From the NCBI RefSeq assembly GCF_000696225.1, contig NZ_BAWN01000019.1:1-64000 (forward strand): a stretch of 64,000 nt of DNA, written 5' to 3'. Source of the stretch: Serpentinimonas barnesii (lineage in GTDB: Bacteria; Pseudomonadota; Gammaproteobacteria; Burkholderiales; Burkholderiaceae_C). Shown here piece by piece: positions 54,200 through 62,842 of this stretch. The translations under genes were made by a program, and so were the position numbers. How positions within the stretch are numbered: the first letter of the stretch is position 1; every line of letters starts with the position of its first letter. The notes under the pieces are model-generated. The model did no database searches. It was not told the DNA's origin and saw only the letters and a program-made list of their open reading frames with translations.

Positions 54200-54814
54200 C
54201 TATCCTTTGTTGGCGCGCACGGCCTTGCCGCGGCGCAAAAACCAAATCCCGCCACCGGCCAGCAGCAGCCCGCCGCCGACCAGCGTCAGCGGCAGCGCCA
54301 GCTCTTCGAGCAAGGTGTGTTCGTGCCCGTGGCCACCTTGCTGCGGCGCAGCCACTTGCAGGCTGCCTTCGAGCAAGTCGGACTGCTCGCCCGCGATCAC
54401 CGTCAGCACCAGCGCGTGCTGGCCCGGCTGGCGCAGCGCCTGCAGCAGCGCGGCGTCCTCCAGCAGGTAGTCGCCCTGCTCGGGCCTGAAGGTCGCGGCG
54501 GCTTGCAGCGCCCCGGACTCGATGTGCAACTGCGCTTGCAGCACCGGCTCGCTGCTCTGAAACTGGTTCACATACAGGCTCAGGCCCTCGGCTTGCAGGC
54601 GGCCCACGACTTCAAACAGTTCCGACTGGGCCTCGAAACGCGGCAGCGCCGCCGCGCCCGCAGCGGCAGCGCCAGGGGCCGCATCCAGGTGCTCGCCGTC
54701 GGGGCCGTGGGCTCCGGGGGCGGCGTGGCTGGCCAGCGCCAGCGTACACAGGGCCGCCGCCGCTAGGCTGTGTTTCAGTTTCAGGCGCAAAGGGGATTTC
54801 ATTCTGGGCTTCAT
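54200..54814 (-). CDS. Signal-peptide protein with HGPDGEHLD motif and C-terminal helix
   Basis: 204 residues. Signal peptide (about 1-31), then APGAHGPDGEHLDAAPG, nearly identical to the start of the mature adaptor. A beta-rich domain follows (FEAQSELFEVVGRLQAEGLSLYVNQFQSSEPVLQ), a GGHGHEH histidine cluster, one transmembrane helix (about 172-193) and a basic tail RRGKAVRANKG, so it is probably anchored in the inner membrane facing the periplasm. ATG overlaps the TolC-family stop in ATGA. Function unknown; perhaps metal capture for the pump. Confidence 0.75.
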   Translation of the reverse strand: MKPRMKSPLRLKLKHSLAAAALCTLALASHAAPGAHGPDGEHLDAAPGAAAAGAAALPRFEAQSELFEVVGRLQAEGLSLYVNQFQSSEPVLQAQLHIESGALQAAATFRPEQGDYLLEDAALLQALRQPGQHALVLTVIAGEQSDLLEGSLQVAAPQQGGHGHEHTLLEELALPLTLVGGGLLLAGGGIWFLRRGKAVRANKG

Positions 54815-56220
54815 GGCAGGATTCCAATTGAGAGTTGCAGCCGCGCTTGCGCGATCTGCTGCTGCAGGCGCAGCGTTTGCAGGGCGGCTTCAGCTTCGGA
54901 AGCCGCAGCGCGGGTACGCAGCCAGTCGGCCAGTGCGGTTTCGCCGCTGCGGAAGGATTTTTCGATCAGGGCGGCGCGCTCCTGCAGTTGCCCGGCGCGC
55001 TGCGACGCATGGGCGATCTGGTGCGTCATCCCGGTCAGCGTGGCTTGCTGCTGCGCCCACTGGGCCTGCAGTTGCCACTCCAGCTCCTGCTGGCGCGCTT
55101 GGGCCTGCGCGTAGGCGCCTTGGGCCGCCAGCAACTGCGGGCTGTGCTGGGCCGGGCTGTGCAAGGGGATGCGCAAGCTCAGGCCCAAGCTCTGCGTGGC
55201 GGCTGCGCCGCGCGCCTCCACCTGCTGCACCCAGCGCGTCTGCAATTCGGGCGCGGCGCGGCGGCTGCGCTCGACCAAGGCCAGTTGGCGTTGCGCCCAC
55301 TGGCTGTGCGCAGCCGCTTCGCGCAGCAGCGGGTGCTGCGCCAGCGCGGACGGGGGGGCCTGCGCCTGCAGCGCTTCAAGGGCCGGGATGGCGCTCAAAC
55401 CGGTCAGGCCTTGCCAGTGAAGTTCAGCGCTTTGCAGCGCGCTGCGCGCCTGCTGCAGCAGCGCCTGCGCTTGCAGCAGCTCGGCCTGTGCCGCCAGGCT
55501 GTCGGTGCGGGCGCGCTCGCCCGCAGCCAGCAGCCGCTGCATATCGGCGGCCAACTGGCGCAACGCCTCCACTTCTGCGGTGCGCAGCACCAGCGCCAGC
55601 CGCTGCTGCTGCACGGCGGCCGCCGCATCGAGCAAGGCCTGCGCCAGTTGCACGCGCTGGGCGCTGGCGCTGGCCTGGGCAAGGGCGGCAGCGGCCTCGG
55701 CCTGTTGCGCACTGGCCAGGCGCTGGCCCGGCAACCACAGCGGCAGCGCCACACCGAGCTCGCTTTCGCGCGCCCCAGCGTTGCGCGTGAACTGGTCGGT
55801 GCGCCAGCCCACTTCGAGCACCGGCGCACCCGGCAGCCAGGCCCGCGCAGCAGCTTGCTCGGCCCCGGCAGATTGCGCCGCTGCCAAAGCGGCAACCGAC
55901 TCGGCGCTGCGCGCCCAAGCGGCGTCTAGCGCCTGGGCCCAGCTTGGCGCTTGTGGCGCAAGCGGCAAGGCGGGTGCAGCGCCTGCACCTGCAGCTGCAC
56001 CAGCAGCCACCGCAGCGCCAGGCCGCGCCGCAACGAAACCGCCAGAGCCAAGTGTGGGCGCCTGAGCCACCAAGGAGGCCGGGAGCGCGAGGCCAGCTCG
56101 GCTGGCACCGGCCTCGGCGCGGGAAGGCGCGGACACAAGCGCTTGCGCCAGCAAGCCCGGCACGGCCGCACACAGGGCGACGGCAGCACCGATCGCCCGA
56201 AAACGGGAAGAAAAAAACAT
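54811..56220 (-). CDS. TolC-family outer-membrane channel of the metal-efflux system
   Basis: 469 residues. Signal peptide (about 1-25), an alanine-rich stretch, then the two repeated OEP domains with long alanine/glutamine-rich helices typical of CzcC/CusC. Unlike CusC, no lipobox cysteine is seen near the cleavage site. Forms the exit duct with the adaptor and pump. AGGGG precedes the ATG. First gene after the czcI-like gene, from which it is separated by 132 bases with two perfect hairpins. Confidence 0.87.
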   Translation of the reverse strand: MFFSSRFRAIGAAVALCAAVPGLLAQALVSAPSRAEAGASRAGLALPASLVAQAPTLGSGGFVAARPGAAVAAGAAAGAGAAPALPLAPQAPSWAQALDAAWARSAESVAALAAAQSAGAEQAAARAWLPGAPVLEVGWRTDQFTRNAGARESELGVALPLWLPGQRLASAQQAEAAAALAQASASAQRVQLAQALLDAAAAVQQQRLALVLRTAEVEALRQLAADMQRLLAAGERARTDSLAAQAELLQAQALLQQARSALQSAELHWQGLTGLSAIPALEALQAQAPPSALAQHPLLREAAAHSQWAQRQLALVERSRRAAPELQTRWVQQVEARGAAATQSLGLSLRIPLHSPAQHSPQLLAAQGAYAQAQARQQELEWQLQAQWAQQQATLTGMTHQIAHASQRAGQLQERAALIEKSFRSGETALADWLRTRAAASEAEAALQTLRLQQQIAQARLQLSIGILP

Positions 56221-56272
56221 GAAAACCCCTGCAAACAGCAGCCTGAGACGATCTGGGGTCAGCCAAAGCGCG

Positions 56273-56291
56273 CCCTTGGAGCAACCAAGGG
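56273..56291. other. Perfect hairpin between the czcI-like gene and the channel gene
   Basis: CCCTTGG (56273-56279), loop AGCAA, CCAAGGG (56285-56291). No T-run follows on the minus strand, so it is not a classical terminator. It could be an operator or an RNA structure in the leader of the channel gene. Confidence 0.55.
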
Positions 56292-56323
56292 ACGAGCAGG
56301 ACTGCGCCAGACCAAGCGTTGTA

Positions 56324-56347
56324 GCCCGCGCAACAAAAAGCGCGGGC
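56324..56347 (-). terminator. Terminator-like hairpin just after the czcI-like gene
   Basis: Eight-base perfect arms GCGCGGGC and GCCCGCGC around an eight-base loop (TTTTTGTT on the transcribed sense strand), starting six bases after the czcI-like stop. There is no terminal T-run; the T-rich sequence is in the loop. It may partially terminate or stabilise the upstream message. Confidence 0.45.
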
Positions 56348-56352
56348 GCGGC

Positions 56353-56703
56353 TCAGCTCAGGGTGCGCGGAGGTCGGTGCAGGGGGTCGGCGTAGGGATT
56401 GGGCAGGAGGTCGGCCCAATACTGAGGCAGCCCTGTGAGGGGCAAGGGAAAAGTGAGGTGGGAAAGCGCCAGATAGGTGGCCACCACGTGCGATCCGTCC
56501 AGCGCCACGTGCTCAAACGAGGCTTGGCTGGCGTCGGCATGCACGCTGCCGTCGTGGTGGTGGTGGTGACCTACGTCTTTCCAGTGCAGGGCGGCGTGGG
56601 TGGCATCGGCCGCCACCTTGGCTAGGGAAGGCAAGCCAGCCCCCGCCAAGCCTTGCCAAAGCAAGGCCCACACAGCCACGAAAAGCACCAGTTTGCGACG
56701 CAT
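56353..56703 (-). CDS. CzcI-like histidine-rich periplasmic protein
   Basis: 116 residues. Signal peptide (about 1-22), a DATHAALHWKDVG segment, five consecutive histidines (46-50) and further histidines at 55, 65 and 72. Size, position before an RND operon and histidine content match CzcI-type proteins, thought to bind metal in the periplasm or modulate czc expression. No two-component or ArsR/MerR regulator is next to the operon, so it may be part of the control. A -10 hexamer lies just upstream. Confidence 0.7.
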   Translation of the reverse strand: MRRKLVLFVAVWALLWQGLAGAGLPSLAKVAADATHAALHWKDVGHHHHHDGSVHADASQASFEHVALDGSHVVATYLALSHLTFPLPLTGLPQYWADLLPNPYADPLHRPPRTLS

Positions 56704-56710
56704 GTTAGCG

Positions 56711-56716
56711 ATTCTA
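56711..56716 (-). promoter_or_regulatory. -10 hexamer before the czcI-like gene
   Basis: TAGAAT on the minus strand, seven bases before the ATG at 56703, predicting a leaderless transcript. No -35 match is seen. The 115-base gap to vapC also holds a small repeat GTGCG-GCTGT-CGCAC (about 56774-56788), which could be an operator. Confidence 0.45.
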
Positions 56717-56818
56717 GCAGCAAGCCATGACCGGGCGCCTTAGCGTACGGTGCTTGTGTGTGTTGTAGTGTGCGGCTGTCGCACTTAGCCGGCGCAAGCC
56801 TGTGGCAGGTGCACCCAA

Positions 56819-57226
56819 TTAGGGTACCCAGAGCTTCACGCTGCGCGAGCGGCGGATATTGGCGTCCCGTGTGGCAAGCGTCAGGCCGTAGGCGCGTGCA
56901 GTGGCCACGATGATGCGGTCGGCCGGATCGCCATGAAACCCCTTGGGAAGATTATCCAGCGCGAGAATGGCGCCGACATCCATGGGCATGAGCGTCACCG
57001 TTTCGGGTGCCGCCGCCATGGGGAGCCAGTGGGCCAGCGGGCTGTCGATTTCGAGGCGACCCTTGGCGGCCAGCATCTGCGCTTCCCACAGGCTAATGGG
57101 GGCAAGAGCGGGCGGTGTGCCGGCTGCGGCCAACGCATCCAGCGCGGCGCGCTCATTTTCCGCAAGATCTGGCTGGCCGAGCAACCACCACAACCAGATG
57201 TGGGTGTCGAGCAAGGGCGGCTTCAC
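56819..57226 (-). CDS. VapC-type PIN-domain toxin
   Basis: 135 residues. PIN fold with the acidic set expected for a Mg-dependent RNase: Asp7 in LLDTHIWLWWL, Glu in SLWEAQML, Asp in GDPADRIIVATA and ATRDANI near the end. Free toxins of this family cleave RNA and stop growth. GTG start at 57226 overlaps the antitoxin stop in GTGA, so antitoxin is made first and toxin is coupled. Target RNA is unknown. Confidence 0.87.
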   Translation of the reverse strand: MKPPLLDTHIWLWWLLGQPDLAENERAALDALAAAGTPPALAPISLWEAQMLAAKGRLEIDSPLAHWLPMAAAPETVTLMPMDVGAILALDNLPKGFHGDPADRIIVATARAYGLTLATRDANIRRSRSVKLWVP

Positions 57227-57480
57227 ACCACCCGACCGCGCGCTGCGTCAAAGGCGGTGGAGTCAAGCACGCTTTCTGGCGGCAGTGCGTGCAAGCGGCC
57301 ACGGCCGCGCAGCCGCAGCCAAGTTGGTATGACTTGGGGCGCGGCGGCCATCGGCACCAGACGCGCCACCACCCTGCCACTGCGCGTCAAATCGACCGCA
57401 GCACCATCCTGCTCCACACGACGGATCACATCAACGCAGCGTAGCTTGAAATCCGTGACACTGACGGCAATAGGCACCAT
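57223..57480 (-). CDS. Phd/YefM-type antitoxin
   Basis: 85 residues. N-terminal Phd fold (VSVTDFKLRCVDVIRRVEQDGAAVDLTRSGRVVARLVPM), which in this family binds DNA, and a C-terminal tail (PPESVLDSTAFDAARGRVV) expected to wrap the toxin. Upstream of the toxin in the usual order, likely autoregulatory. 84 bases separate it from the hflC stop. No palindrome was identified with confidence in that gap. Confidence 0.85.
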   Translation of the reverse strand: MVPIAVSVTDFKLRCVDVIRRVEQDGAAVDLTRSGRVVARLVPMAAAPQVIPTWLRLRGRGRLHALPPESVLDSTAFDAARGRVV

Positions 57481-57564
57481 CGCATTTCTCCAGACGGGGT
57501 GAGAGGGAGATTAGCACAAAACCAGCCCAAGCCGTCACCTGAATCCGCGACCTCAACCCTAACT

Positions 57565-58461
57565 TCAGCGCCCGCCCGCCGGCACGTTGCCGCGCATGGC
57601 ACGGAAGAACTCGGAGCTGGGGTCGATCACCATCAGGTCGTTGCGGTTGCGAAAGCTGGCCCGGTAGGCCTCTAGGCTGCGGTAAAACTGGGCGAAGGCC
57701 GGATCCCGACCGAAGGCGTCGGCGTAAAGGCGCGAGGCTTGGGCATCGCCTTGGCCTTTGAGCTTTTGCGCTTCGCGGAAGGCCTCGGCCAGCAGCTCCT
57801 CGCGCTGGCGGTCGGCGTCGGCTCGAATCTGCTCGCCTTCGGCAAAACCGGTCGCGCGCAGCTCGCTGGCCACCCGGCGTCGCTCGGCGATCATGCGCTC
57901 AAACACCGAGCGCGTGATGGTCTCGGCGTAATCCACCCGTGTGATGCGCACGTCGACCACATCCATGCCCCAAGGCTGCTCGGCCCCGCGCACGGCAGCC
58001 AGCACGTCGGTCTTGACGTCGGCCATGACCTCTTCGCGCCGGGTCGAGAGCAGCTCGCGCACGGTGCGCCGGTTGACCTGCTCTTGGAAGGCGTTGCGCA
58101 CCACCCGGTTCAGTTGCATGGCCCCGGCGCGTTCGTCCAGTCCGACGTTGCGGATGTAGGCCGCCGGGTCGGAGATGCGCCAGCGCACAAACCAGTCGAT
58201 CACCACGCGCTGGCGCTCGGCCGTGAGCATCGGTTCTACGTCGGCGCTCTCCAGCGTGAGCAAACGCCGGTCGATATAGACCACGTTTTGAAACGGCGGC
58301 GGCATTTTGAAATTCAGCCCTGGCTCGACCACCACGCGCTGAATCTGCCCGAGCTGATAAACCACGCCAAACTGGCGCTGATCGACCACGAACAGCATCG
58401 AACTTCCCACCCCGATCAGGATGAGGAAGGAGACCACGACAATACCAATTTTGTTCATCAT
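57565..58461 (-). CDS. hflC: HflC, modulator of FtsH protease
   Basis: 298 residues, SPFH/Band-7 protein anchored by an N-terminal helix (about 5-24) and facing the periplasm. Motifs: VVDQRQFGVVYQLGQIQRVVVEPGLNFKMPPPFQNVVYIDRR and the coiled region ERMIAERRRVASELRATGFAEGEQIRADADRQ. Forms the HflKC cage around FtsH. Begins with two methionines; the first is taken. 14 bases after hflK. In betaproteobacteria hisZ and purA normally come next; here a toxin-antitoxin pair does. Confidence 0.95.
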   Translation of the reverse strand: MMNKIGIVVVSFLILIGVGSSMLFVVDQRQFGVVYQLGQIQRVVVEPGLNFKMPPPFQNVVYIDRRLLTLESADVEPMLTAERQRVVIDWFVRWRISDPAAYIRNVGLDERAGAMQLNRVVRNAFQEQVNRRTVRELLSTRREEVMADVKTDVLAAVRGAEQPWGMDVVDVRITRVDYAETITRSVFERMIAERRRVASELRATGFAEGEQIRADADRQREELLAEAFREAQKLKGQGDAQASRLYADAFGRDPAFAQFYRSLEAYRASFRNRNDLMVIDPSSEFFRAMRGNVPAGGR

Positions 58462-58475
58462 TGCATCAGCTCCGG

Positions 58476-59843
58476 TCAGCGGGCACGCTGCGCTTCACGG
58501 GCGCGGGGGTCCAAGGCCGGCGCCGGGGCCGCGGGTGCGGCCGGGGCGGCAGCGGCCGGGGTGGCGGGCAAGGGGGTGGCCGTTGCGGCTTGCTGGATCA
58601 GGCGGTCCAGTGGCAGGTGCAGCAAGTTGTTGTTGTTGCGCGAGTCAATCATGACCTTGGTCACGTTGCTGAACACCTCCTGCATCGTCTCCAAGTAGAG
58701 TCGGTCGCGCGTGACTTGGGGCGCACGGGCGTGCTCGGTTTGCACCAAGCGGAAGCGCTCGGCATCACCCTCGGCGCGTGCCACCACGCGCACCTTGTGG
58801 CCTTGGGCTTCTTCCATCAGGCGTGCGGCGGCACCGCGGGCGCGTGGGATCACGTCGTTGGCGTAGGCCTCGGCCTCGTTGCGGGCGCGTTCGCGCTCTT
58901 GGCCGGCCACCAGCACATCGTCAAAAGCGGCCTGCACCTGCTCGGGCGGGCGCACCCCCCCTTGTTGCAGGTTGACCGCCACCACCTCGACCCCCACCTG
59001 GGCCCGATCCAGCAAACTTTGCATCAGGGCGCGCACGCGCGGCGCGATCTGGTCGCGCTCATCGACCAAGGCCTGGTCCATGGTCATGTTGCCGACCACC
59101 TCGCGCACCGAGGTTTCGGCGGCGCGCAGCACGGCGTTGTCGGGGTCGCGGCTGTTAAACAGGAAGGCGCGTGCGTCGTTGAGGCGGTATTGCACCGCAA
59201 AGCGGATTTCGACGATGTTTTCGTCCAGCGTGAGCATGCCCGCATCGCGCAGCCCGGTGGCCGAGACAATGTCTTCGCGCCCCACGTCGACCGAGCGGAT
59301 GGTGGTCACGAACACGGTTTCGTGGCGCTGGATGGGGGCCGGCAGGCGCCAGTTGAAACCGGCTCCGACGGTGCTGTGAAAGCGCCCGAACTGGGTCACC
59401 ACCGCCTGCTGGCCCTCTTGGACGATAAAGAAGCCGGAACCCAGCCAGAGCACCAGCACGACACCGCCCACCATGCCCGCCACCACGCCCGCACCCTTGG
59501 GGGTGGGGGCTTTAAAGCCCGGCATGCCGCCGCCCGAGCCACCGGAGCCACCCGAACCCATGCCACCACCGCCACCGCGCCCACTGCCAAAGAGGCCGTT
59601 GAGCTTGCGGTTGAAGTCGCGCCAGATTTCATCCAGATCGGGCGGGCCTTGCTTGGGGCCACGCCCGGAACCTTGGGGCCGCCCCTGCCACGGACGCGGA
59701 TCGGGCTGCTGCTCGTCACCGCGTTCACCGCGATGGTCATCGTGGCTGGGGTCGGGCCGATTGCCGGGCTCACGCGAGCCGTCGGACGCACCGGGCTTGG
59801 CGTCGTCGTCACGTCCCCAACGCGGGTCGTTGAGGTTGAACAT
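58476..59843 (-). CDS. hflK: HflK, modulator of FtsH protease
   Basis: 455 residues from the ATG at 59843, giving MFNLNDPRWGRDDD, the style of start seen in relatives; an ATG at 59909 would add 22 residues. Long acidic/glycine-rich N-terminal tail, one helix (near 119-141) and the Band-7 domain (GQQAVVTQFGRFHSTVGAGFNWRLPAPIQRHETV), coiled coil ERERARNEAEAYANDVIPRARG. A CACAAT hexamer on the minus strand at 59931-59936 may provide an internal promoter in the 130-base gap after hflX. Confidence 0.93.
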   Translation of the reverse strand: MFNLNDPRWGRDDDAKPGASDGSREPGNRPDPSHDDHRGERGDEQQPDPRPWQGRPQGSGRGPKQGPPDLDEIWRDFNRKLNGLFGSGRGGGGGMGSGGSGGSGGGMPGFKAPTPKGAGVVAGMVGGVVLVLWLGSGFFIVQEGQQAVVTQFGRFHSTVGAGFNWRLPAPIQRHETVFVTTIRSVDVGREDIVSATGLRDAGMLTLDENIVEIRFAVQYRLNDARAFLFNSRDPDNAVLRAAETSVREVVGNMTMDQALVDERDQIAPRVRALMQSLLDRAQVGVEVVAVNLQQGGVRPPEQVQAAFDDVLVAGQERERARNEAEAYANDVIPRARGAAARLMEEAQGHKVRVVARAEGDAERFRLVQTEHARAPQVTRDRLYLETMQEVFSNVTKVMIDSRNNNNLLHLPLDRLIQQAATATPLPATPAAAAPAAPAAPAPALDPRAREAQRAR

Positions 59844-59973
59844 GCCCTTGACGCGGCTCCACCATGGAAAACGCAAAGGTGATGAAGTCATGTGCATGGG
59901 TGGTGACATTCAAAAGTCGAACAAAACACTATTGTGCCCAATTAAGGCGACACGCCGGAGTGCGCGCACCGAA

Positions 59974-61203
59974 TTAAACCACTTCCTGCAAGGCTGCCTG
60001 CAGGCGTTGCGCCAACAAGCCGCGCAAGGCATCCAGCCCCTGGCCGGTTTGCGCACTCAAAAAGATTCGAGCCACGGACTGCCCGTCGAGTTCCATCGAG
60101 TCGACGCTTTGCAAGGGCAAACGCTCGGGCGCCAAGGCGTCGATCTTGTTGAAGACCAGCACCTGCTCGATGCCCTCAGCGCCAATCTCACGCAACACCT
60201 GCTGCACGTTGGCGATTTGTTCGAGGTGCGCGGGGTTGGCGCAATCCACCACATGCAGCAGCAAATCGGCCTCGCAGGCTTCCTGCAAGGTGGCGGCAAA
60301 GGCGTTGACCAGCGCGTGCGGCAGGTCGCGAATGAAGCCCACGGTGTCGGACAGCGACAGGCTGCGCCCGGCCTCGCTCAGGTAGAGCTGGCGCGTGGTG
60401 GTGTCGAGCGTGGCAAAAAGTTGGTCGGCGGCATAGGCGCGCGCTTTCACCAGCGCGTTGAAGAGCGAAGACTTGCCGGCGTTGGTGTAGCCCACCAGCG
60501 AGACCTTGAAAGTGCCGCTGCGTTCGCGCTGGCGCCGCTGGGTGTTGCGCTGGCGCTTGACGCGCTCGAGGCGCTCGCGGGTGCGCTTGATGGCGTCGCC
60601 GATCATGCGCCGGTCGAGCTCGATCTGCGTCTCGCCGGGGCCGCCGCGCAGGCCGATGCCGCCGCTCTGGCGCTCCAGGTGCGACCAGCGCCGCACCAGC
60701 CGGGTGCTGAGGTATTGCAGCCGCGCCAGCTCGACTTGCAGCTTGCCTTCGTGGCTGCGCGCGCGCTGGGAAAAAATCTCCAAGATCAGCAGCACCCGGT
60801 CGTTGACTGCAAGCTCCATGTGGCGCTCGAGATTGCGCTGCTGCGCCGGGCTCAGGGCTTGATCGAACAGAATTTCCTGCGCCCCGTGCGCCAACGCCAG
60901 CGCCTTGATCTCGTCGGCCTTGCCGGAACCGAGGTAGAGCGCCGGATCGGGGGCGCGGCGTTTGCACACCACCCGATCGAGCACCTCGTAGCCGGCCGTG
61001 CGCGCGAGCTCAGCCAACTCGCTCAGTTCGGCGTCGAAATGCGGCAAACCCATGTCCACACCCACCAGAATCACCCCGGGCAGGGCACTGGCAGGGCGTT
61101 TTTTGGCGGGCGGGTGCCCAAGGGCGCCCCCCATCGGAGCAACGCCCGGGATGGGCAAGGTCGGATCGGGATTCAGGGGCTCAGGCCTCGGGGGTCGGCG
61201 CAT
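59974..61203 (-). CDS. hflX: Ribosome-associated GTPase HflX
   Basis: 409 residues. N-terminal HflX domain ([38 protein letters not shown]), glycine-rich linker [20 protein letters not shown], then the G domain: P-loop [38 protein letters not shown]. Splits stalled ribosomes in heat shock. Start uncertain: the ATG at 61203 overlaps the hfq end by 23 bases; an ATG at 61134 would still leave the domain whole. In the normal hfq-hflX-hflKC order. Confidence 0.94.
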   Translation of the reverse strand: MRRPPRPEPLNPDPTLPIPGVAPMGGALGHPPAKKRPASALPGVILVGVDMGLPHFDAELSELAELARTAGYEVLDRVVCKRRAPDPALYLGSGKADEIKALALAHGAQEILFDQALSPAQQRNLERHMELAVNDRVLLILEIFSQRARSHEGKLQVELARLQYLSTRLVRRWSHLERQSGGIGLRGGPGETQIELDRRMIGDAIKRTRERLERVKRQRNTQRRQRERSGTFKVSLVGYTNAGKSSLFNALVKARAYAADQLFATLDTTTRQLYLSEAGRSLSLSDTVGFIRDLPHALVNAFAATLQEACEADLLLHVVDCANPAHLEQIANVQQVLREIGAEGIEQVLVFNKIDALAPERLPLQSVDSMELDGQSVARIFLSAQTGQGLDALRGLLAQRLQAALQEVV

Positions 61204-61426
61204 TGGCCGTGAACTGCACCGGGCGCCCCGGCACGATGGTGGAAATGGCGTGCTTGTAGACCATCTGGGTGACGGTGTTGCGCAGCAGCACCACGTACTG
61301 GTCGAACGACTCGATCTGCCCCTGCAGCTTGATCCCATTGACGAGGTAAATGGACACCGGCACGTGCTCGCGGCGGAGCTGGTTCAAGAATGGGTCCTGC
61401 AAGAGTTGGCCTTTGTTGTTGCTCAC
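61181..61426 (-). CDS. hfq: RNA chaperone Hfq
   Basis: 81 residues, Sm-like protein that forms hexameric rings and pairs small RNAs with messages. Sm1 [24 protein letters not shown]-type segment and Sm2 [12 protein letters not shown] intact. The start codon is GTG with GGAA nine bases upstream. The C-terminal tail is very short (TANAPTPEA), as in other betaproteobacteria. Follows der by 78 bases, which contain a GC-rich imperfect hairpin (about 61475-61500). Confidence 0.96.
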   Translation of the reverse strand: MSNNKGQLLQDPFLNQLRREHVPVSIYLVNGIKLQGQIESFDQYVVLLRNTVTQMVYKHAISTIVPGRPVQFTANAPTPEA

Positions 61427-61504
61427 GATATGTTCCGTGTTCGAAGAAGTTTCGGGAAAATGAAGATACCACAGCGCGGCCGCTTTTGCGCGCGCGCAGG
61501 CGTT

Positions 61505-62842
61505 TTATTGCTTGGCGTAGGGATTGTCGGCGATTTTGAACTCGATCCGCAGCGGCGTGCCCACCAGATCGAAGGCCTTGCGAAAGCGCCCTTCCAGAAA
61601 GCGCCGATAGCTCTCGGAGACGCCCTCGAGCGAGTTGCCGTGAATGACGACCACCGGCGGATTCATGCCGCCCTGGTGGGCGTAGCGCATTTTGGGGCGG
61701 TACATGCCACTGCGCTTGGGCGCTTGCAGGGCCACCGATTCCTGCAGGATGCGGGTCAGCAGCGGGGTCGGCATTTTCTTGAACGCCGAGGCATGGGCTT
61801 GGGCGATCGCCGGCCACAGCGGCGCCAGCCCTTGGCGCTTGAGCGCCGAAATGGTGTGCATCGAGGCAAACTTGAGAAAAGCCAAGCGGCTCTCGATCGA
61901 GCGCTGCAGCTGCTCGCGCTGATAGCTGTCGATGGCGTCCCATTTGTTGAGGGCCACCACCACCGCGCGCCCGTGCTCCAGCGCAAAACCGGCAACGTGC
62001 GCGTCTTGATCGGTCACGCCTTGGCTGGCGTCGAGCAGCAGCAGCACCACGTGCGCGCTCTCGATGGCCTGCAGCGTCTTGACCACCGAAAACTTCTCCA
62101 CCGCCTCGAACACCCGGCCCTTGCGGCGCAGTCCGGCGGTGTCGATGAGCTCGAATTTTTGCCCGTTGCGCTCGAAGGGCACCGAAATCGCATCGCGTGT
62201 GGTGCCGGGCTGGTCAAAGGCCACCAGCCGCTCCTCGCCCAGCCAGGTGTTGATGAGGGTCGATTTGCCCACATTGGGGCGCCCGGCCACGGCCAACCGG
62301 ATCACCTGCCCTTCGCCCTCATCGGCGGGCGCAACCACCTCATCGGCCAGCGGCAAGCGGTCCAGCGCCGCCTCCAGCATTTCGCGCACCCCCTGCCCGT
62401 GCGCCGCCGAGACCGGCAGCACCTCGCCCAGGCCCAGCTCGTAGAACTCGCTCCACTGCGCCGTTCCCAGCATCCCTTCGGCCTTGTTGGCCACCAGCAG
62501 ACAGGGTTTGCCGAGCTTGCGCAGGTAGTTGGCGATGTCGTGGTCTTGCGCGCTCAAGCCCGCGCGGGCGTCGAGCACGAACAGCACCACATCGGCCTCG
62601 GCCACGGCTTGGCGGGTCTGCTTGGCCATTTCGCGGTAGATGCCGGCCTCGGCCCGGGGCTCGAAGCCGCCGGTGTCGATGACGATGAACTCGCGCTTGC
62701 CCAGCCGCGCGCTGCCGTAGTGGCGGTCGCGTGTCAGGCCAGGCAGGTCGGCAACGATGGCGTCGCGGGTTTTGGTCAGGCGGTTGTAGAGCGTCGACTT
62801 GCCGACGTTGGGGCGTCCGACCAGTGCCAGCACCGGCTTCAT
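61505..62842 (-). CDS. der: Ribosome-biogenesis GTPase Der (EngA)
   Basis: 445 residues with two tandem GTPase domains and a C-terminal KH-like domain. Domain 1: GRPNVGKS at 9-16, [19 protein letters not shown]. Domain 2: [36 protein letters not shown] end: [21 protein letters not shown]. Needed for 50S assembly. The ATG overlaps the bamB stop in ATGA. Complete and typical. Confidence 0.96.
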   Translation of the reverse strand: MKPVLALVGRPNVGKSTLYNRLTKTRDAIVADLPGLTRDRHYGSARLGKREFIVIDTGGFEPRAEAGIYREMAKQTRQAVAEADVVLFVLDARAGLSAQDHDIANYLRKLGKPCLLVANKAEGMLGTAQWSEFYELGLGEVLPVSAAHGQGVREMLEAALDRLPLADEVVAPADEGEGQVIRLAVAGRPNVGKSTLINTWLGEERLVAFDQPGTTRDAISVPFERNGQKFELIDTAGLRRKGRVFEAVEKFSVVKTLQAIESAHVVLLLLDASQGVTDQDAHVAGFALEHGRAVVVALNKWDAIDSYQREQLQRSIESRLAFLKFASMHTISALKRQGLAPLWPAIAQAHASAFKKMPTPLLTRILQESVALQAPKRSGMYRPKMRYAHQGGMNPPVVVIHGNSLEGVSESYRRFLEGRFRKAFDLVGTPLRIEFKIADNPYAKQ

